Part shown: positions 1 to 8,916 of the stretch, piece by piece | Position numbering within the stretch: position 1 is the first letter of the stretch | How the letters are laid out: each line of letters starts with the position of its first letter | NCBI RefSeq assembly: GCF_002918555.1 | Contig: NZ_PQMB01000003.1 | Location: forward strand, 434,491-498,490 | Direction of reading: 5' to 3' | Length of the DNA stretch: 64,000 nucleotides | Source of the DNA: Citrobacter amalonaticus | GTDB taxonomy: Bacteria > Pseudomonadota > Gammaproteobacteria > Enterobacterales > Enterobacteriaceae | Program-made: the position numbers and the translations under genes | Notes under the pieces: generated by a model | Database searches by the model: none | Seen by the model: only the letters and a program-made list of their open reading frames with translations | What the model was told of the DNA's origin: nothing

Positions 1-315
<315 letters not shown>

Positions 316-729
316 TTGTCGATACAGTTATCGCATGCCGGTATTTTTACCGGCATGCACTGTAGCAATATGCTCAGTACTCGAAATTTTGTTTTATCTG
401 AGTACTTAAGCAGTATGATGAGAATGGATAGTTTTATGAGCAGGGAGAGTTACCATTTTGAGTACTTCCCTCTCACACCTACCCATTAGCAATGGGGGAG
501 TAATTTCGCGTAGTATACAGGACCATGTAAAGCTATTCATCTAATTTTATAGTATCAAGTGTTTCTAACAAGAAATCTGTAAAAATACATTTTCAAATAT
601 TCATTACTCAAATAAATAAGTTGAGACAACAGCGATGTTATTTAAATGTTAATACTAAAAATGTTGTTTAATTGGAAAGTGTTTAATTATATAATAGTGG
701 CTATTTAACGCCAAATAAGGATCTTAATC
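316..729. other. AT-rich intergenic region with palindrome and promoter
   Basis: No gene is seen. The region holds a long hairpin (324-363), three AGTACT-containing words (376-382, 400-407, 460-467), and a perfect -10 hexamer TATAAT at 690-695 that probably serves the downstream nuclease gene. No clear -35 element lies at ideal spacing. Confidence 0.5.
324..363. repeat. Long palindrome / hairpin after the TOPRIM gene
   Basis: A perfect 11-bp inverted repeat (GCATGCCGGTA at 333-343, TACCGGCATGC at 348-358) has a TTTT loop. It is extended by ACAGT (324-328) pairing with ACTGT (359-363) across a 4-nt bulge. There is no T-run after the stem, so it is an atypical terminator; a protein-binding palindrome is an alternative. 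Confidence 0.6.
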
Positions 730-1512
730 ATGCTAAATCCTGTTGATATTTTAGAAAAGCAAAAAAACATCATACAATCGTTGAAGGGTAATAGAAGAGG
801 AAATAGCAATGGCTTTGAAAAATGGAAACGAGATACAACCGTAGCTATCGAAAAAATTTTTGGCAAAGATTCATCGCATGTGAAAGAGTTCTCAAATATA
901 AGTTATAGTCTATTCATGTTCACAAGTAGTACCCCCGATTATGAATTCGATAGGGCGTTGGACAGAGGACTTGATACAGCATCTACCATGCTTGAATCGA
1001 TGATCGATGAGATCCATCTTTATGGCTTGGAAAGTGATTTGTCATCATATGAAGCCCATCCAGTAGATGTTGTCAATAAACTTATTAATCGTTTCCATTT
1101 GGTTGCTAAACAGCTTAGGCATCGATATAACGATCGTGATTCCTTTGAAATAGTAGATGAGTATGATGTTCAAGATCTCTTACATGGTCTTTTAAAAATT
1201 GACTTCGACGACGTAAGGCCGGAGGAATATACCCCCTCTTATGCTGGTGCATCTACACGCGTCGACTTTCTTCTTAAAAAAGAAAAAATAATCATTGAAG
1301 TTAAGAAGACTCGAAAAGGATTAACATCTAAAGAAATTGGTGAGCAATTGATTATAGATATGGCTCGATATAAATCTCATCCTGATTGCGAAACGCTTGT
1401 GTGCTTTGTATATGACCCAGAGGAAAGAATTAAAAATCCCATTGGACTAGAAAATGATCTTGAGAAAAATGCTATTGATATGAATGTGAAAGTCATTATA
1501 TCACCAAAATAA
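730..1512 (+). CDS. PD-(D/E)XK nuclease of DpnII/MboI-like type, putative defence protein
   Basis: A 260-residue protein. The C-terminal ~110 residues match my memory of the DpnII/MboI-type restriction endonuclease domain found in many stand-alone defence proteins: 'YDVQDLLHGLL', 'DFDDVRPEEYTPSYAGAS', then the catalytic core 'RVDFLLKKEKIIIEVKKTR' (Asp...Glu-x-Lys) and 'GEQLIIDMARYKSHPDC'. The N-terminal ~140 residues are alpha-helical in appearance and unrecognised, and may be a sensor or partner-binding part. No methyltransferase gene is next to it, so a classical type II restriction-modification pair is not supported here. AAGGA (717-721) precedes the ATG, with TATAAT at 690-695. It is AT-rich compared with the chromosome to the right, consistent with horizontal acquisition on the glyU island. 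Target and cofactor cannot be told from the sequence. Confidence 0.7.
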   Translation: MLNPVDILEKQKNIIQSLKGNRRGNSNGFEKWKRDTTVAIEKIFGKDSSHVKEFSNISYSLFMFTSSTPDYEFDRALDRGLDTASTMLESMIDEIHLYGLESDLSSYEAHPVDVVNKLINRFHLVAKQLRHRYNDRDSFEIVDEYDVQDLLHGLLKIDFDDVRPEEYTPSYAGASTRVDFLLKKEKIIIEVKKTRKGLTSKEIGEQLIIDMARYKSHPDCETLVCFVYDPEERIKNPIGLENDLEKNAIDMNVKVIISPK

Positions 1513-2017
1513 CATAAAACATTGACCTTTCTATGAATCAAAAGCCAGCTTGGCACGGAATAATTTACTAGTATATCTATATATATTAACTATTTCTTCC
1601 GTGACAACTGGTTTCTATCCCGCTTTGCGTAGCTGTTACAGACGATTACCCAATTCACTTACTGCTTGAACTGGCTTAATTTTCAGGAAAGCAACACTTT
1701 GACGGTCAATTTCGATACCCGTTTGGCTATAGTGCCTGAAAAAACCATTCATTCCTCCTACTATTCGAAGAAATCAGCGGTTCTGTAAGTATCCCAGCAA
1801 AAAGAACCATCAACTTTTAGAGAGTCTCTGGCACCCCAACTTCCGCTTCTGGCACTTAGCAGACAGTCAGACGCAAATGTAACGTTTCTGAAGTAAGCGT
1901 AAATGTAAATCAGTACAAAAAAATTACTGAGGTTGAACTCCTCCAAAACGGAGGAGCTAAGCTTTAGAATTCACGCCACCTACTAATAAATGGCTAATTT
2001 GACGATAGTCTCATAAG
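1513..2017. other. AT-rich intergenic region, no supported gene
   Basis: About 500 bases between the nuclease and integrase genes. Only a 38-codon minus-strand frame (1752 to 1636, start ATGAATGG close behind a GGAGG) and a 61-codon frame (1761-1946) are open; neither shows a recognisable domain. This is probably island non-coding or decayed DNA. Confidence 0.4.
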
Positions 2018-3196
2018 CTATGATTGATTTTTACTTGCTATAAAATCTGCATACCACTGCATCATATCCTTCCTCCCTTCTAGATACTGAGCATGGTTAT
2101 AGGTCCCACGAATTGAGTTCTTATCGACGTGAGCCAGCTGTAACTCAATCCAGGCCGAATTGAAACCCTGCTCATGCAAAATGGTACTCATCGTATGGCG
2201 GAATCCATGCCCTGTAACGCACCCGGCATAGCCGATACGCCTGACCAACACAGTCAATGCCATGTCACTCATCGGTTTCTTAGGATTATTACGCCCTGGG
2301 AACAGCAACGCTCCTGCACCTGTCATGGGTTTAAGCTGGTTAAGTAGGTCAATTGCCTGGCTTGATAATGGGACCAGATGAGGGCGGCGCATTTTCATGC
2401 GTTCCGCTGGTACATTCCAAACCTTTTTCTCAAAATCAAACTCCTGCCACTCCGATTGCCTCAACTCCCCAGGCCTTACTCCCGTTAAAATAAGCAATTG
2501 CATCGCAATCTTAACAAGTACACTACCAGCATAGGTGTTGAGAGTCCGAAGAAAGTCAGGCAATTCATCCTGGGTTAAAAAAGCATAGTGCTCTTTCTCA
2601 TGAGTAGTCACGGCGCTGGCTAGATCAGGTGCTGGATTGTACTCGGCCCTGCCAGTCACAACAGCATATTTCCAGACCTCTCCACAGCGCTGACGAACCT
2701 TACGGACCTTCTCAGTTGCCCCTCTTGCTTCTATCTTTGAAAGAACTGCAAGCAACTCCATCGGCTTGATATCTTTGATTGGCCGGTGACCGATATAAGG
2801 GAACACATCCTTTTCGAAGGTTCTCAGCATCTCTTCGCGGTAGGAGACAGACCAGCGGTCATAGCGACGCTGATACCACTCCCGCGTGATAGCCTCAAAA
2901 GAGTTTTCTGCGTCTTGTTGACGACTAAGTTTCTCAATTTTCCGTTCAAGAGAAGGATCGTTGCCAGCCGCTAATGTCCTTTTAGCATCCTCTCGCTTGC
3001 TTCTGGCTTCAGCTAAAGAAACATTGGGGTAAACGCCAATAGCGAGCAGTTTCTCTTTACCTAGTGAACGGTATTTGAGACGCCAGTATCTTTTGCCGTT
3101 GGGATTAACCAGCAGGTAAAGACCACCACCATCAGCCAGTTTGTAGGGCTTCTCTTTGGGTTTTGCAGTTTCAACCTGACGAGCTGTCAGCTTCAT
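2018..3196 (-). CDS. P4-type tyrosine recombinase / island integrase
   Basis: A 392-residue integrase. The N-terminal ~90 residues form the DUF4102 arm-binding domain ('LADGGGLYLLV', 'GKRYWRLKYR', 'LAIGVYPNVSLAEAR'), followed by a core-binding domain and the catalytic domain. Catalytic residues are visible in 'LTGVRPGELR' (first Arg), 'HGFRHTMSTILHEQG' (HxxR), 'ELQLAHVDK' (His) and 'GTYNHAQY' (Tyr nucleophile). It catalyses site-specific insertion and excision of the island at the 3' end of tRNA-Gly, which lies 165 bp upstream of its start. Length and motifs fit an intact enzyme. Repeated GGGGGTAC words around its start suggest arm-type or autoregulatory sites. The rest of the island, with the second attachment site, must lie left of the window. 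Confidence 0.92.
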   Translation of the reverse strand: MKLTARQVETAKPKEKPYKLADGGGLYLLVNPNGKRYWRLKYRSLGKEKLLAIGVYPNVSLAEARSKREDAKRTLAAGNDPSLERKIEKLSRQQDAENSFEAITREWYQRRYDRWSVSYREEMLRTFEKDVFPYIGHRPIKDIKPMELLAVLSKIEARGATEKVRKVRQRCGEVWKYAVVTGRAEYNPAPDLASAVTTHEKEHYAFLTQDELPDFLRTLNTYAGSVLVKIAMQLLILTGVRPGELRQSEWQEFDFEKKVWNVPAERMKMRRPHLVPLSSQAIDLLNQLKPMTGAGALLFPGRNNPKKPMSDMALTVLVRRIGYAGCVTGHGFRHTMSTILHEQGFNSAWIELQLAHVDKNSIRGTYNHAQYLEGRKDMMQWYADFIASKNQS

Positions 3197-3197
3197 T

Positions 3198-3277
3198 GGG
3201 GGTACCTCTCAGCAGGGGGTACAATTATACCCCCATCCATACCCCCACATTGAGCTTGACCTTGGGGGGGTACAATT
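3198..3277. promoter_or_regulatory. Cluster of GGGGGTAC repeats in the integrase promoter
   Basis: Five copies of the core GGGGGTA/TACCCCC occur in 80 bp: direct at 3198-3205, 3215-3226 (GGGGGTACAATT) and 3266-3277 (GGGGGTACAATT), inverted at 3228-3234 and 3240-3246. Their position immediately upstream of int suggests integrase arm sites or operators (inference). Confidence 0.6.
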
Positions 3278-3360
3278 GAGTTCAATAGACTAATAGAATG
3301 CTATAACTGCTGATTTATCAAGGGAAAATTGAGTTGGATAGACTTCAGGAGACTTGAGTT

Positions 3361-3434
3361 TGGAGCGGGCGAAGGGAATCGAACCCTCGTATAGAGCTTG
3401 GGAAGCTCTCGTTCTACCATTGAACTACGCCCGC
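3361..3434 (-). tRNA. glyU: tRNA-Gly(CCC)
   Basis: The reverse strand reads GCGGGCGTAGTTCAATGG at the 5' end and ends GATTCCCTTCGCCCGCTCCA. The 7-bp acceptor stem pairs, the T-loop GGTTCGATTCC is present, the anticodon loop is TTCCCAA giving anticodon CCC, and CCA is encoded. In E. coli glyU likewise neighbours ygeR/actS. Its 3' end is the integration site of the adjacent island; the tRNA is intact, so the island restored it. Confidence 0.95.
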
Positions 3435-3451
3435 TTTGAAGTGCGTGAGGC

Positions 3452-3479
3452 ATTATAAACTTTACGCTCTTGTTAGCAA
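3452..3479 (-). promoter_or_regulatory. Promoter of glyU
   Basis: On the minus strand TTGCTA (3479-3474) and TATAAT (3457-3452) are separated by 16 bp and followed by a GC-containing discriminator, ending about 17 bp before the tRNA 5' end. Confidence 0.65.
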
Positions 3480-3513
3480 GGGAGTAAAACACTGACTGGC
3501 GATTAATTCGCCG

Positions 3514-4266
3514 TTAGCATTTCGGTTTACTGCCCTGCGGCGGTAAATAACGCAGCGGATCGATCGCCGTTGCACGATAGCGGATCTGGAAGTGCAGACG
3601 CACGGAAGCCGCGTCAGTGCTACCCATCGTGGCGATCTTCTGACCCGCCTTCACGCTCTGACCATTATTTACCAGCATGGTGTCATTGTGTGCATAGGCG
3701 GTTATGTAATCCTCACTGTGTTTGATCATAATGAGGTTCCCGTAACCGCGCAGCTGGTTGCCGACGTAGACCACCTTCCCGGCTCCCGCGGCATATACTG
3801 GGGTGCCGCGCGCAGCAGAGATATCAATCCCTTTGTTGCCACCGTCTGCCGTAGAGTACGGCAGAATCACCTTACCGCTGGCAGGCCACAGCCAGCAACG
3901 TTGTCCCACCGGTGGCCAGGAAGATTGCGGCACGGAGGAGGATGGCCTGACCGCTGCCGTCTTCGTGGCGGATTTTTTACTGGTTTTAGCCGGGGCCGTT
4001 TTCGAACTGCCGCCAAGCTTCAGCTTCTGACCCACTTCTATCGTATAGGGAGGTGAAATGCCGTTCAGACGAGCCAGTTCTTTAACGCTGGTACCCGTGG
4101 TGCGCGAAATACGGTATAGCGTATCGCCCCGCTTCACGGTGTAAACGGAGCCGGAATACGTTCCCTGATCGGATGATTTATTGCCGGAACAGCCTGCCAG
4201 TAGCAGAGAAGCACACAGCAGCATCGCAATACTCAAACATTTCTTATTCAGGCGTCCTGCGCTCAA
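3514..4266 (-). CDS. actS: LysM/M23 lipoprotein, amidase activator ActS (YgeR)
   Basis: A 250-residue envelope lipoprotein. The signal peptide ends in a lipobox ('LLLAGCSG'; Cys near 26). A LysM domain at about 42-88 ('YTVKRGDTLYRISRTTG...GQKLKL') binds peptidoglycan, a Lys/Thr/Ser-rich linker follows, and a LytM/M23 domain spans about 125-250. As in NlpD/EnvC-type activators the M23 zinc site is degenerate: the expected HxH ('ARLHF'-type) region reads 'RLHFQIRY' without the full metal set. Such proteins activate periplasmic N-acetylmuramyl-L-alanine amidases (AmiC and relatives) during cell separation and wall stress. Position beside glyU and length match E. coli YgeR (ActS). Confidence 0.9.
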   Translation of the reverse strand: MSAGRLNKKCLSIAMLLCASLLLAGCSGNKSSDQGTYSGSVYTVKRGDTLYRISRTTGTSVKELARLNGISPPYTIEVGQKLKLGGSSKTAPAKTSKKSATKTAAVRPSSSVPQSSWPPVGQRCWLWPASGKVILPYSTADGGNKGIDISAARGTPVYAAGAGKVVYVGNQLRGYGNLIMIKHSEDYITAYAHNDTMLVNNGQSVKAGQKIATMGSTDAASVRLHFQIRYRATAIDPLRYLPPQGSKPKC

Positions 4267-4326
4267 AACAGATCCTCGCTACATTTCAGACGCTTTATCA
4301 TAGCAGCCCAAAGCCGGATGCCCAAT

Positions 4327-5220
4327 CTATTGCGCCCGGAAAGGGTATCCGCGTGAAATAATCTCCATTATTTCGGGTAGCCAGGGCGTTGCGGGAAGCT
4401 TCACCAGCGCCGGATAAAAAATCTGTGGAGAGGGAAACACATCCACCACATAGCATTGCGATAGCTTATCCGGATCCACCTCTGATGAGGGAAGCAGCGT
4501 TGCGGCTTCAAGGCCCGACTCCAGCCACTCCAGAATAACGCCTGGCTGGGTGATGTGCATGATGACCTTCGGGTTTGCTCCCGCTTTACGAAACAAATCC
4601 ATCAGCAGCTCATAGGTTCCTGAATCCTTTGCCCGGTGTAGCAGTACCAGAGGCAACGCCGCCAACGCGGTATAGTCATAAGTTTTTTGGGGGGGCGCTG
4701 GCAGACATTTTTTACTGATTACCGCCACCAGCTTAATCGGATCGAATGAGACATAATCGACCCCTTCGCTACGGTAAGGTCGCTGAATTAACGCCAGGTC
4801 AATCGCCCCTTCGTTTAATAACGTTTCAAGATAGCTGGAATCCATCACCGAGAGGTTAATTTCAGTACCGGGATGGCGTCGATATAGTTCAAGTAATAGC
4901 GGTTTAAAATACGACTGGTAAAGATGAGTTAAGCCGATACGGAGTTCTAATTTATTTTTTTGTGCAATATCCGTTGTTTCTCTTGCGGCATCCTCAACCT
5001 GGCGTAATATTTCACAGCCTTTACGGTAAAGGAAAAATCCCGCCTCTGTTGGCTCAATACGATTTCCCCGCCGCTCGAAAAGCGAAACCTGTAGCTCCTC
5101 TTCCAGCTCCTGAACTCGCTTGCTGAGCGGCGGTTGCGCCATATTCAGCGACTTTGCCGCCTTACTGACGGAGCCATGCTCAACCACCCGACAAAAATAA
5201 CGTAAGCGCTTTAAGTCCAT
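4327..5220 (-). CDS. LysR-family regulator of the adjacent decarboxylase operon
   Basis: About 297 residues. The N-terminal winged HTH is 'MDLKRLRYFCRVVEHGSVSKAAKSLNMAQPPLSKRVQEL' in type, split here as 'GSVSKAAKSLNMAQPPLSKR'. The rest is a LysR effector-binding domain. I start at the second ATG (5220) because GGGAGG lies 6 nt before it, while it abuts the upstream ATG at 5226. The gene is divergent from the UbiD-UbiX-DUF554 operon with about 200 bp between them, the usual layout for a LysR activator sensing a substrate of its target pathway. The effector is probably an aromatic acid (inference). Confidence 0.85.
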   Translation of the reverse strand: MDLKRLRYFCRVVEHGSVSKAAKSLNMAQPPLSKRVQELEEELQVSLFERRGNRIEPTEAGFFLYRKGCEILRQVEDAARETTDIAQKNKLELRIGLTHLYQSYFKPLLLELYRRHPGTEINLSVMDSSYLETLLNEGAIDLALIQRPYRSEGVDYVSFDPIKLVAVISKKCLPAPPQKTYDYTALAALPLVLLHRAKDSGTYELLMDLFRKAGANPKVIMHITQPGVILEWLESGLEAATLLPSSEVDPDKLSQCYVVDVFPSPQIFYPALVKLPATPWLPEIMEIISRGYPFRAQ

Positions 5221-5417
5221 TATCATCCTCCCGATTCGCAGGGTATGAGTATCACAATCATGGCGGAAAATAAATGCACGTCATATACCACCATAATATT
5301 TCATCACTCATTAACAAATAAGCAAAATAAACTTTTTTGATCTACTCATCCCCTGCTAAACGGTATTTGTTTAAATGACACGAGAAAAATATCGTCTACA
5401 GCATCTTTTCTCTGTAA

Positions 5418-6911
5418 ATGGAATTCGTTATGTCAGACACGAAAAATAACGTTCACGATCTCCGTTCAGCACTTGAATTGCTGAAAAGCCTTCCCGGTGA
5501 ATATGTCGAAACCGATACCGAAGTGGATCCCCATGCGGAACTCTCCGGCGTTTACCGCTATGTGGGTGCAGGCGGCACCTGTCAACGCCCTACCCGTAAG
5601 AACGGCCCGGTGATGGTCTTCAACAAAATCAAGGGATTTCAGGACATCAGCGTGGCCATTGGCCTGAATGGATCTCGCCAGCGCGTCAGCCATTTCCTGC
5701 AATGTCCACCGGAAAAACTCGGTCATCTGCTGAAAGATTCCGTGGAGCACGCTGTCGCCCCAATCACCGTACAAGGTCAGGCGGTCTGCCAGGAAGTGGT
5801 ACACCTGGCGAGTGATGCCGATTTCGACCTGCGTAAACTGCTACCTGCCCCCACCAACACAGAAGAGGACGCCGGTCCTTATATCACAATGGGGCTGTGC
5901 TACGCCTCAGATCCGGAAACCCGCGAATCCGACATCACCATCCACCGCCTGTGCGTACAGAGCCGGGATGAGCTCTCGATGTGGCTGACGCCAGGTCGTC
6001 ACATCGACGCCTTCCGCATGAAGGCGGAAGCTGCCGGGCAACCGCTGCCTGTCTCTGTCAGCATCGGCGTGGATCCAGCAATTGAGATCGCAGCCTGCTT
6101 TGAGCCGCCGACCACCCCGCTGGGTTTCAATGAGCTGAGCATTGCAGGGGCGCTGCGCGGTAAGCCCGTTGAAATGGTGCAGTGTAAAACCATCAACGAA
6201 AAAGCCATTGCCCACGCAGAGATCGTCATCGAAGGTGAACTGCTGCCAAACGTGCGCGTGCGCGAAGACCAGAACACTCATACCGGCCGCGCCATGCCGG
6301 AATTTCCTGGCTATACCGGTGAAGCCAAAGAGGCGATTCCGGTCATCAAGGTTAAAGCCGTTACGCATCGCATAAACCCTGTCTGGCGCACGACCGTAGG
6401 ACCTGGTGAAGAGCATGTGAATATGGCCGGCATTCCGACGGAAGCCAGTATTCTGGACATGGTGGAACGCGCGATGCCGGGCAAGTTATTGAACGTGTTC
6501 GCTCATTCCGCAGGCGGCGGCAAACTGCTGGCGGTATTGCAGTTTAAAAAATCCTCCCCGGCAGATGAAGGACGTCAGCGCCAGGCGGCACTATTGGCGT
6601 TCTCTGCCTTCCCTGAACTGAAGCACGTCATTCTTGTTGATGAAGATGTCGACATTTTCGACAGCGACGATGTGATGTGGGCCATGCAAACCCGCTACCA
6701 GGGCGACGTTGATACGGTATTTATCCCGGGCGTACGCTGCCATCCACTCGATCCGTCTCAGGTTCCGGAATACAGCCCGAGCATCCAGCAGCAGGGGATG
6801 TCCTGTAAGACCATTTTCGACTGCACGGTGCCGTTCCATCTGAAGCACAACTTCCAGCGTTCCAGATTCAAAGACGTGGACGTGAAGCGCTTCCTGCCCG
6901 ATTTCGAGTAA
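5418..6911 (+). CDS. UbiD-family hydroxybenzoate decarboxylase (AroY/LpdC-like)
   Basis: A 497-residue UbiD-family non-oxidative decarboxylase using prenylated FMN. It resembles the AroY/LpdC group (protocatechuate/gallate decarboxylases) more than UbiD itself: '[14 protein letters not shown]', '[15 protein letters not shown]', '[18 protein letters not shown]', '[17 protein letters not shown]', 'MPEFPGYTG', '[18 protein letters not shown]', '[20 protein letters not shown]'. These hold the conserved Arg and Glu residues expected around prFMN. Start is at 5418, with an alternative in-frame ATG at 5430; neither has a strong ribosome site. The UbiX-like gene follows after 11 bp and supplies the cofactor. 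Substrate (gallate, protocatechuate, 4-hydroxybenzoate or vanillate) cannot be fixed by eye. No small KpdD/LpdD-like subunit gene is present. Confidence 0.88.
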   Translation: MEFVMSDTKNNVHDLRSALELLKSLPGEYVETDTEVDPHAELSGVYRYVGAGGTCQRPTRKNGPVMVFNKIKGFQDISVAIGLNGSRQRVSHFLQCPPEKLGHLLKDSVEHAVAPITVQGQAVCQEVVHLASDADFDLRKLLPAPTNTEEDAGPYITMGLCYASDPETRESDITIHRLCVQSRDELSMWLTPGRHIDAFRMKAEAAGQPLPVSVSIGVDPAIEIAACFEPPTTPLGFNELSIAGALRGKPVEMVQCKTINEKAIAHAEIVIEGELLPNVRVREDQNTHTGRAMPEFPGYTGEAKEAIPVIKVKAVTHRINPVWRTTVGPGEEHVNMAGIPTEASILDMVERAMPGKLLNVFAHSAGGGKLLAVLQFKKSSPADEGRQRQAALLAFSAFPELKHVILVDEDVDIFDSDDVMWAMQTRYQGDVDTVFIPGVRCHPLDPSQVPEYSPSIQQQGMSCKTIFDCTVPFHLKHNFQRSRFKDVDVKRFLPDFE

Positions 6912-6922
6912 AGGAGAAGGCC

Positions 6923-7501
6923 ATGACAGCACGCATCATCGTTGGTATCAGCGGAGCGTCTGGATTTCAGTATGGCGTGAAAGCGCTGGAATTGCTTCGC
7001 CCTCTTCCCGTTGAGGTTCATCTGGTCGTCTCAAAAGGGGCGGAAAAAACCTGTGAGCTGGAGACAGACTACCGGCTGGAGGACGTGATGGCGCTGGCTG
7101 ATGTGGTTCATCCGATCGGAAATCTTGGGGCTGGCATCTCCAGCGGCTCGTTCAAAACGCTGGGGATGCTGGTCGCTCCCTGCTCAATGCGCTCGTTGGG
7201 CGCCATCGCCCACAGCCTCACTGACAACCTGCTGACCCGGGCTGCGGACGTCGTACTGAAAGAGCGCCGCCGTCTGGTGCTACTGGCGCGCGAAACGCCG
7301 TTAAGCCTCGGTCATATTCGTAACATGCAGGCCGTGACAGAGATGGGGGGAATTATCTTCCCGCCGGTTCCGGCGCTTTACCAACGTCCGCAAACGGCGG
7401 ATGACATCATCACCCACAGTGTGAATCGTGCGCTCGATCTGTTTGATCTTGAGGTCAACAATATCCCTCGTTGGGGGGAAGGCGAGCTACGCTTTAATTA
7501 A
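6923..7501 (+). CDS. UbiX-like flavin prenyltransferase
   Basis: A 192-residue flavoprotein of the UbiX/Pad1/KpdB family, which attaches a dimethylallyl group to reduced FMN to make prenyl-FMN for UbiD-type decarboxylases. Seen: N-terminal '[12 protein letters not shown]' nucleotide loop, '[20 protein letters not shown]', '[19 protein letters not shown]' and '[20 protein letters not shown]', all family hallmarks. AAAGGAG stands just before the ATG, and the gene is 11 bp behind the decarboxylase, so they are co-transcribed. The chromosome would also carry ubiX for ubiquinone synthesis; this is the dedicated pathway copy, closer to KpdB/LpdB. Confidence 0.92.
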   Translation: MTARIIVGISGASGFQYGVKALELLRPLPVEVHLVVSKGAEKTCELETDYRLEDVMALADVVHPIGNLGAGISSGSFKTLGMLVAPCSMRSLGAIAHSLTDNLLTRAADVVLKERRRLVLLARETPLSLGHIRNMQAVTEMGGIIFPPVPALYQRPQTADDIITHSVNRALDLFDLEVNNIPRWGEGELRFN

Positions 7502-7515
7502 CAGGAAATGATTCA

Positions 7516-8232
7516 ATGTTAATCGGCCCATATGTAAATGGTTCCGCCGTCATTATTGGTGGATTAATCGGCGCAATGGCGGGCAGCAAACTCCCTGAGC
7601 GCGTTAAAACAGCGCTACCGATGACCTTCGGTCTGTGCTCCGTAGGTCTTGGCATTACGCTGGTTTTAAAAGTGAAATACATGCCCGCCGTGGTGCTGGC
7701 GATGGTGATCGGCGCAATTATTGGCGAACTGTTGTATCTCGAAAAAGGCATCGGTAAAGCCGCGGGTTCCACACGCGGTTTGATCAACAAAGTTCTGCCC
7801 CCGGTCAACGGACTCGGCCACGAGGAGTTCACGGAAAAGTTTGTCGCCATTCTGGTACTGTTTTGTGCCAGCGGAACGGGTATTTTCGGGGCGATGACCG
7901 AAGGCATGAGCGGCGACCCGTCAATTCTGTACATCAAGACCATTCTGGATCTGTTTACCGCCGGGATCTTCGCAACGCTGCTCGGCTATGCGGTGATAAC
8001 AATCGCCATTCCACAGATCATTATTCAGGTGGCGCTGGCCATGCTGGCGATCTTCATTCTGCCATTGACCACCCCGGAAATGATGGCGGACTTCTCCTGC
8101 GCGGGTGGCTTGCTGATGGTCGCGACCGGCTTGCGTATCTGTAACATCAAGTTCTTCCCGGTCGCGAACATGTTGCCAGGACTTGTTTTGGTAATGCCTT
8201 TCTCCCATTTATGGGCTACGCTGGTTGCCTGA
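7516..8232 (+). CDS. DUF554 membrane protein (YqgA-like), putative transporter
   Basis: A 238-residue integral membrane protein of the DUF554 family, strongly resembling E. coli YqgA ('[14 protein letters not shown]', 'GDPSIL', '[14 protein letters not shown]', '[13 protein letters not shown]'). About six hydrophobic segments are visible. The family's function is unknown. As the third gene of the decarboxylase operon (14 bp after ubiX-like; AGGAAA before the ATG), it may move the aromatic acid, the phenol product or protons across the inner membrane (inference). Confidence 0.8.
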   Translation: MLIGPYVNGSAVIIGGLIGAMAGSKLPERVKTALPMTFGLCSVGLGITLVLKVKYMPAVVLAMVIGAIIGELLYLEKGIGKAAGSTRGLINKVLPPVNGLGHEEFTEKFVAILVLFCASGTGIFGAMTEGMSGDPSILYIKTILDLFTAGIFATLLGYAVITIAIPQIIIQVALAMLAIFILPLTTPEMMADFSCAGGLLMVATGLRICNIKFFPVANMLPGLVLVMPFSHLWATLVA

Positions 8233-8238
8233 GTATAC

Positions 8239-8264
8239 GACCCGGCCAGACCGCCGGGTCAGTT
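8239..8264 (+). terminator. Terminator of the decarboxylase operon
   Basis: A GACCCGG (8239-8245)/CCGGGTC (8254-8260) stem with an 8-nt loop is followed by AGTTTT, ahead of idi. Confidence 0.7.
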
Positions 8265-8282
8265 TTGATTTCAGGAGTTGTC

Positions 8283-8828
8283 ATGACCGGGGAACACGTC
8301 ATTTTACTGGACGCTCAGGATAAACCATCCGGAACGCTGGAAAAGTATGCTGCACATACTCGCCATACCCCGTTACACCTCGCTTTTTCCTGTTGGTTAT
8401 TCAACGCCCGCGGCCAGTTTCTGGTCACCCGCCGCTCTCTGGCGAAAAAAGCGTGGCCCGGCGTGTGGACCAACTCGGTTTGCGGTCATCCGCAGCAGGG
8501 AGAAAGCACCGAAGAGGCCATCATCCGCCGTTGCCGCTATGAGCTGGGCGTCGAAATTACCAGCCTGACCCCCGTCTATCCTGAATTTCGCTATCGCACC
8601 GCCGATCCAAACGGGATTGTCGAAAATGAAGTTTGCCCGGTTTATGCCGCACGGGTGACAAGCGAACTACAGGCAAATAGCGCTGAGGTGATGGATTACC
8701 AGTGGAGCAATCTTGAGGATGTATTAGGTGGAATTCGCGCGACGCCGTGGGCCTTCAGCCCGTGGATGGTGATGCAGGCTTCTGATGATAAAGCGCGCCA
8801 GTTACTGCGAGAATATTGCCGGGGCTAA
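8283..8828 (+). CDS. idi: Isopentenyl-diphosphate delta-isomerase, type I
   Basis: A 181-residue cytoplasmic Nudix-fold enzyme interconverting IPP and DMAPP for isoprenoid synthesis. '[14 protein letters not shown]' carries the catalytic Cys and metal-binding His residues, '[15 protein letters not shown]' is the modified Nudix box, and '[11 protein letters not shown]' holds the catalytic Glu. I start at the ATG at 8283, behind CAGGAG, giving the same N-terminus ([10 protein letters not shown]) as E. coli Idi; the frame extends upstream without support. It lies next to lysS as in E. coli. Confidence 0.95.
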   Translation: MTGEHVILLDAQDKPSGTLEKYAAHTRHTPLHLAFSCWLFNARGQFLVTRRSLAKKAWPGVWTNSVCGHPQQGESTEEAIIRRCRYELGVEITSLTPVYPEFRYRTADPNGIVENEVCPVYAARVTSELQANSAEVMDYQWSNLEDVLGGIRATPWAFSPWMVMQASDDKARQLLREYCRG

Positions 8829-8831
8829 TTG

Positions 8832-8909
8832 ATGCCGGATGGCAACGCGAAAGCGTCTTATCCGGCCTACGGGGTGCATGATTCGTAGGCCGGATAAGGT
8901 TCCGGCATT
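8832..8909. repeat. REP pair (BIME) between idi and lysS
   Basis: A REP unit GCCGGATGGCAACGCG...TTATCCGGCCTAC is followed by an inverted copy GTAGGCCGGATAAGG...CCGGCAT, the convergent 3' ends of idi and lysS. Confidence 0.85.
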
Positions 8910-8916
8910 TCACATC

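Noticed and set aside
1761..1946. 61-codon frame on the minus strand
   Set aside because: No domain, no good ribosome site and skewed composition.
3361..3434. Second attachment site of the island inside the window
   Set aside because: I found no second copy of the tRNA 3' segment in bases 1-3300, so the far end lies outside.
3301..3492. 63-codon frame on the minus strand
   Set aside because: It covers the tRNA-Gly gene; the reading frame is an accident of the tRNA sequence.
7502..8282. Small KpdD/LpdD-like subunit gene in the decarboxylase operon
   Set aside because: Only the DUF554 gene fits between the UbiX-like gene and idi; no ~75-codon zinc-ribbon-like frame is present.
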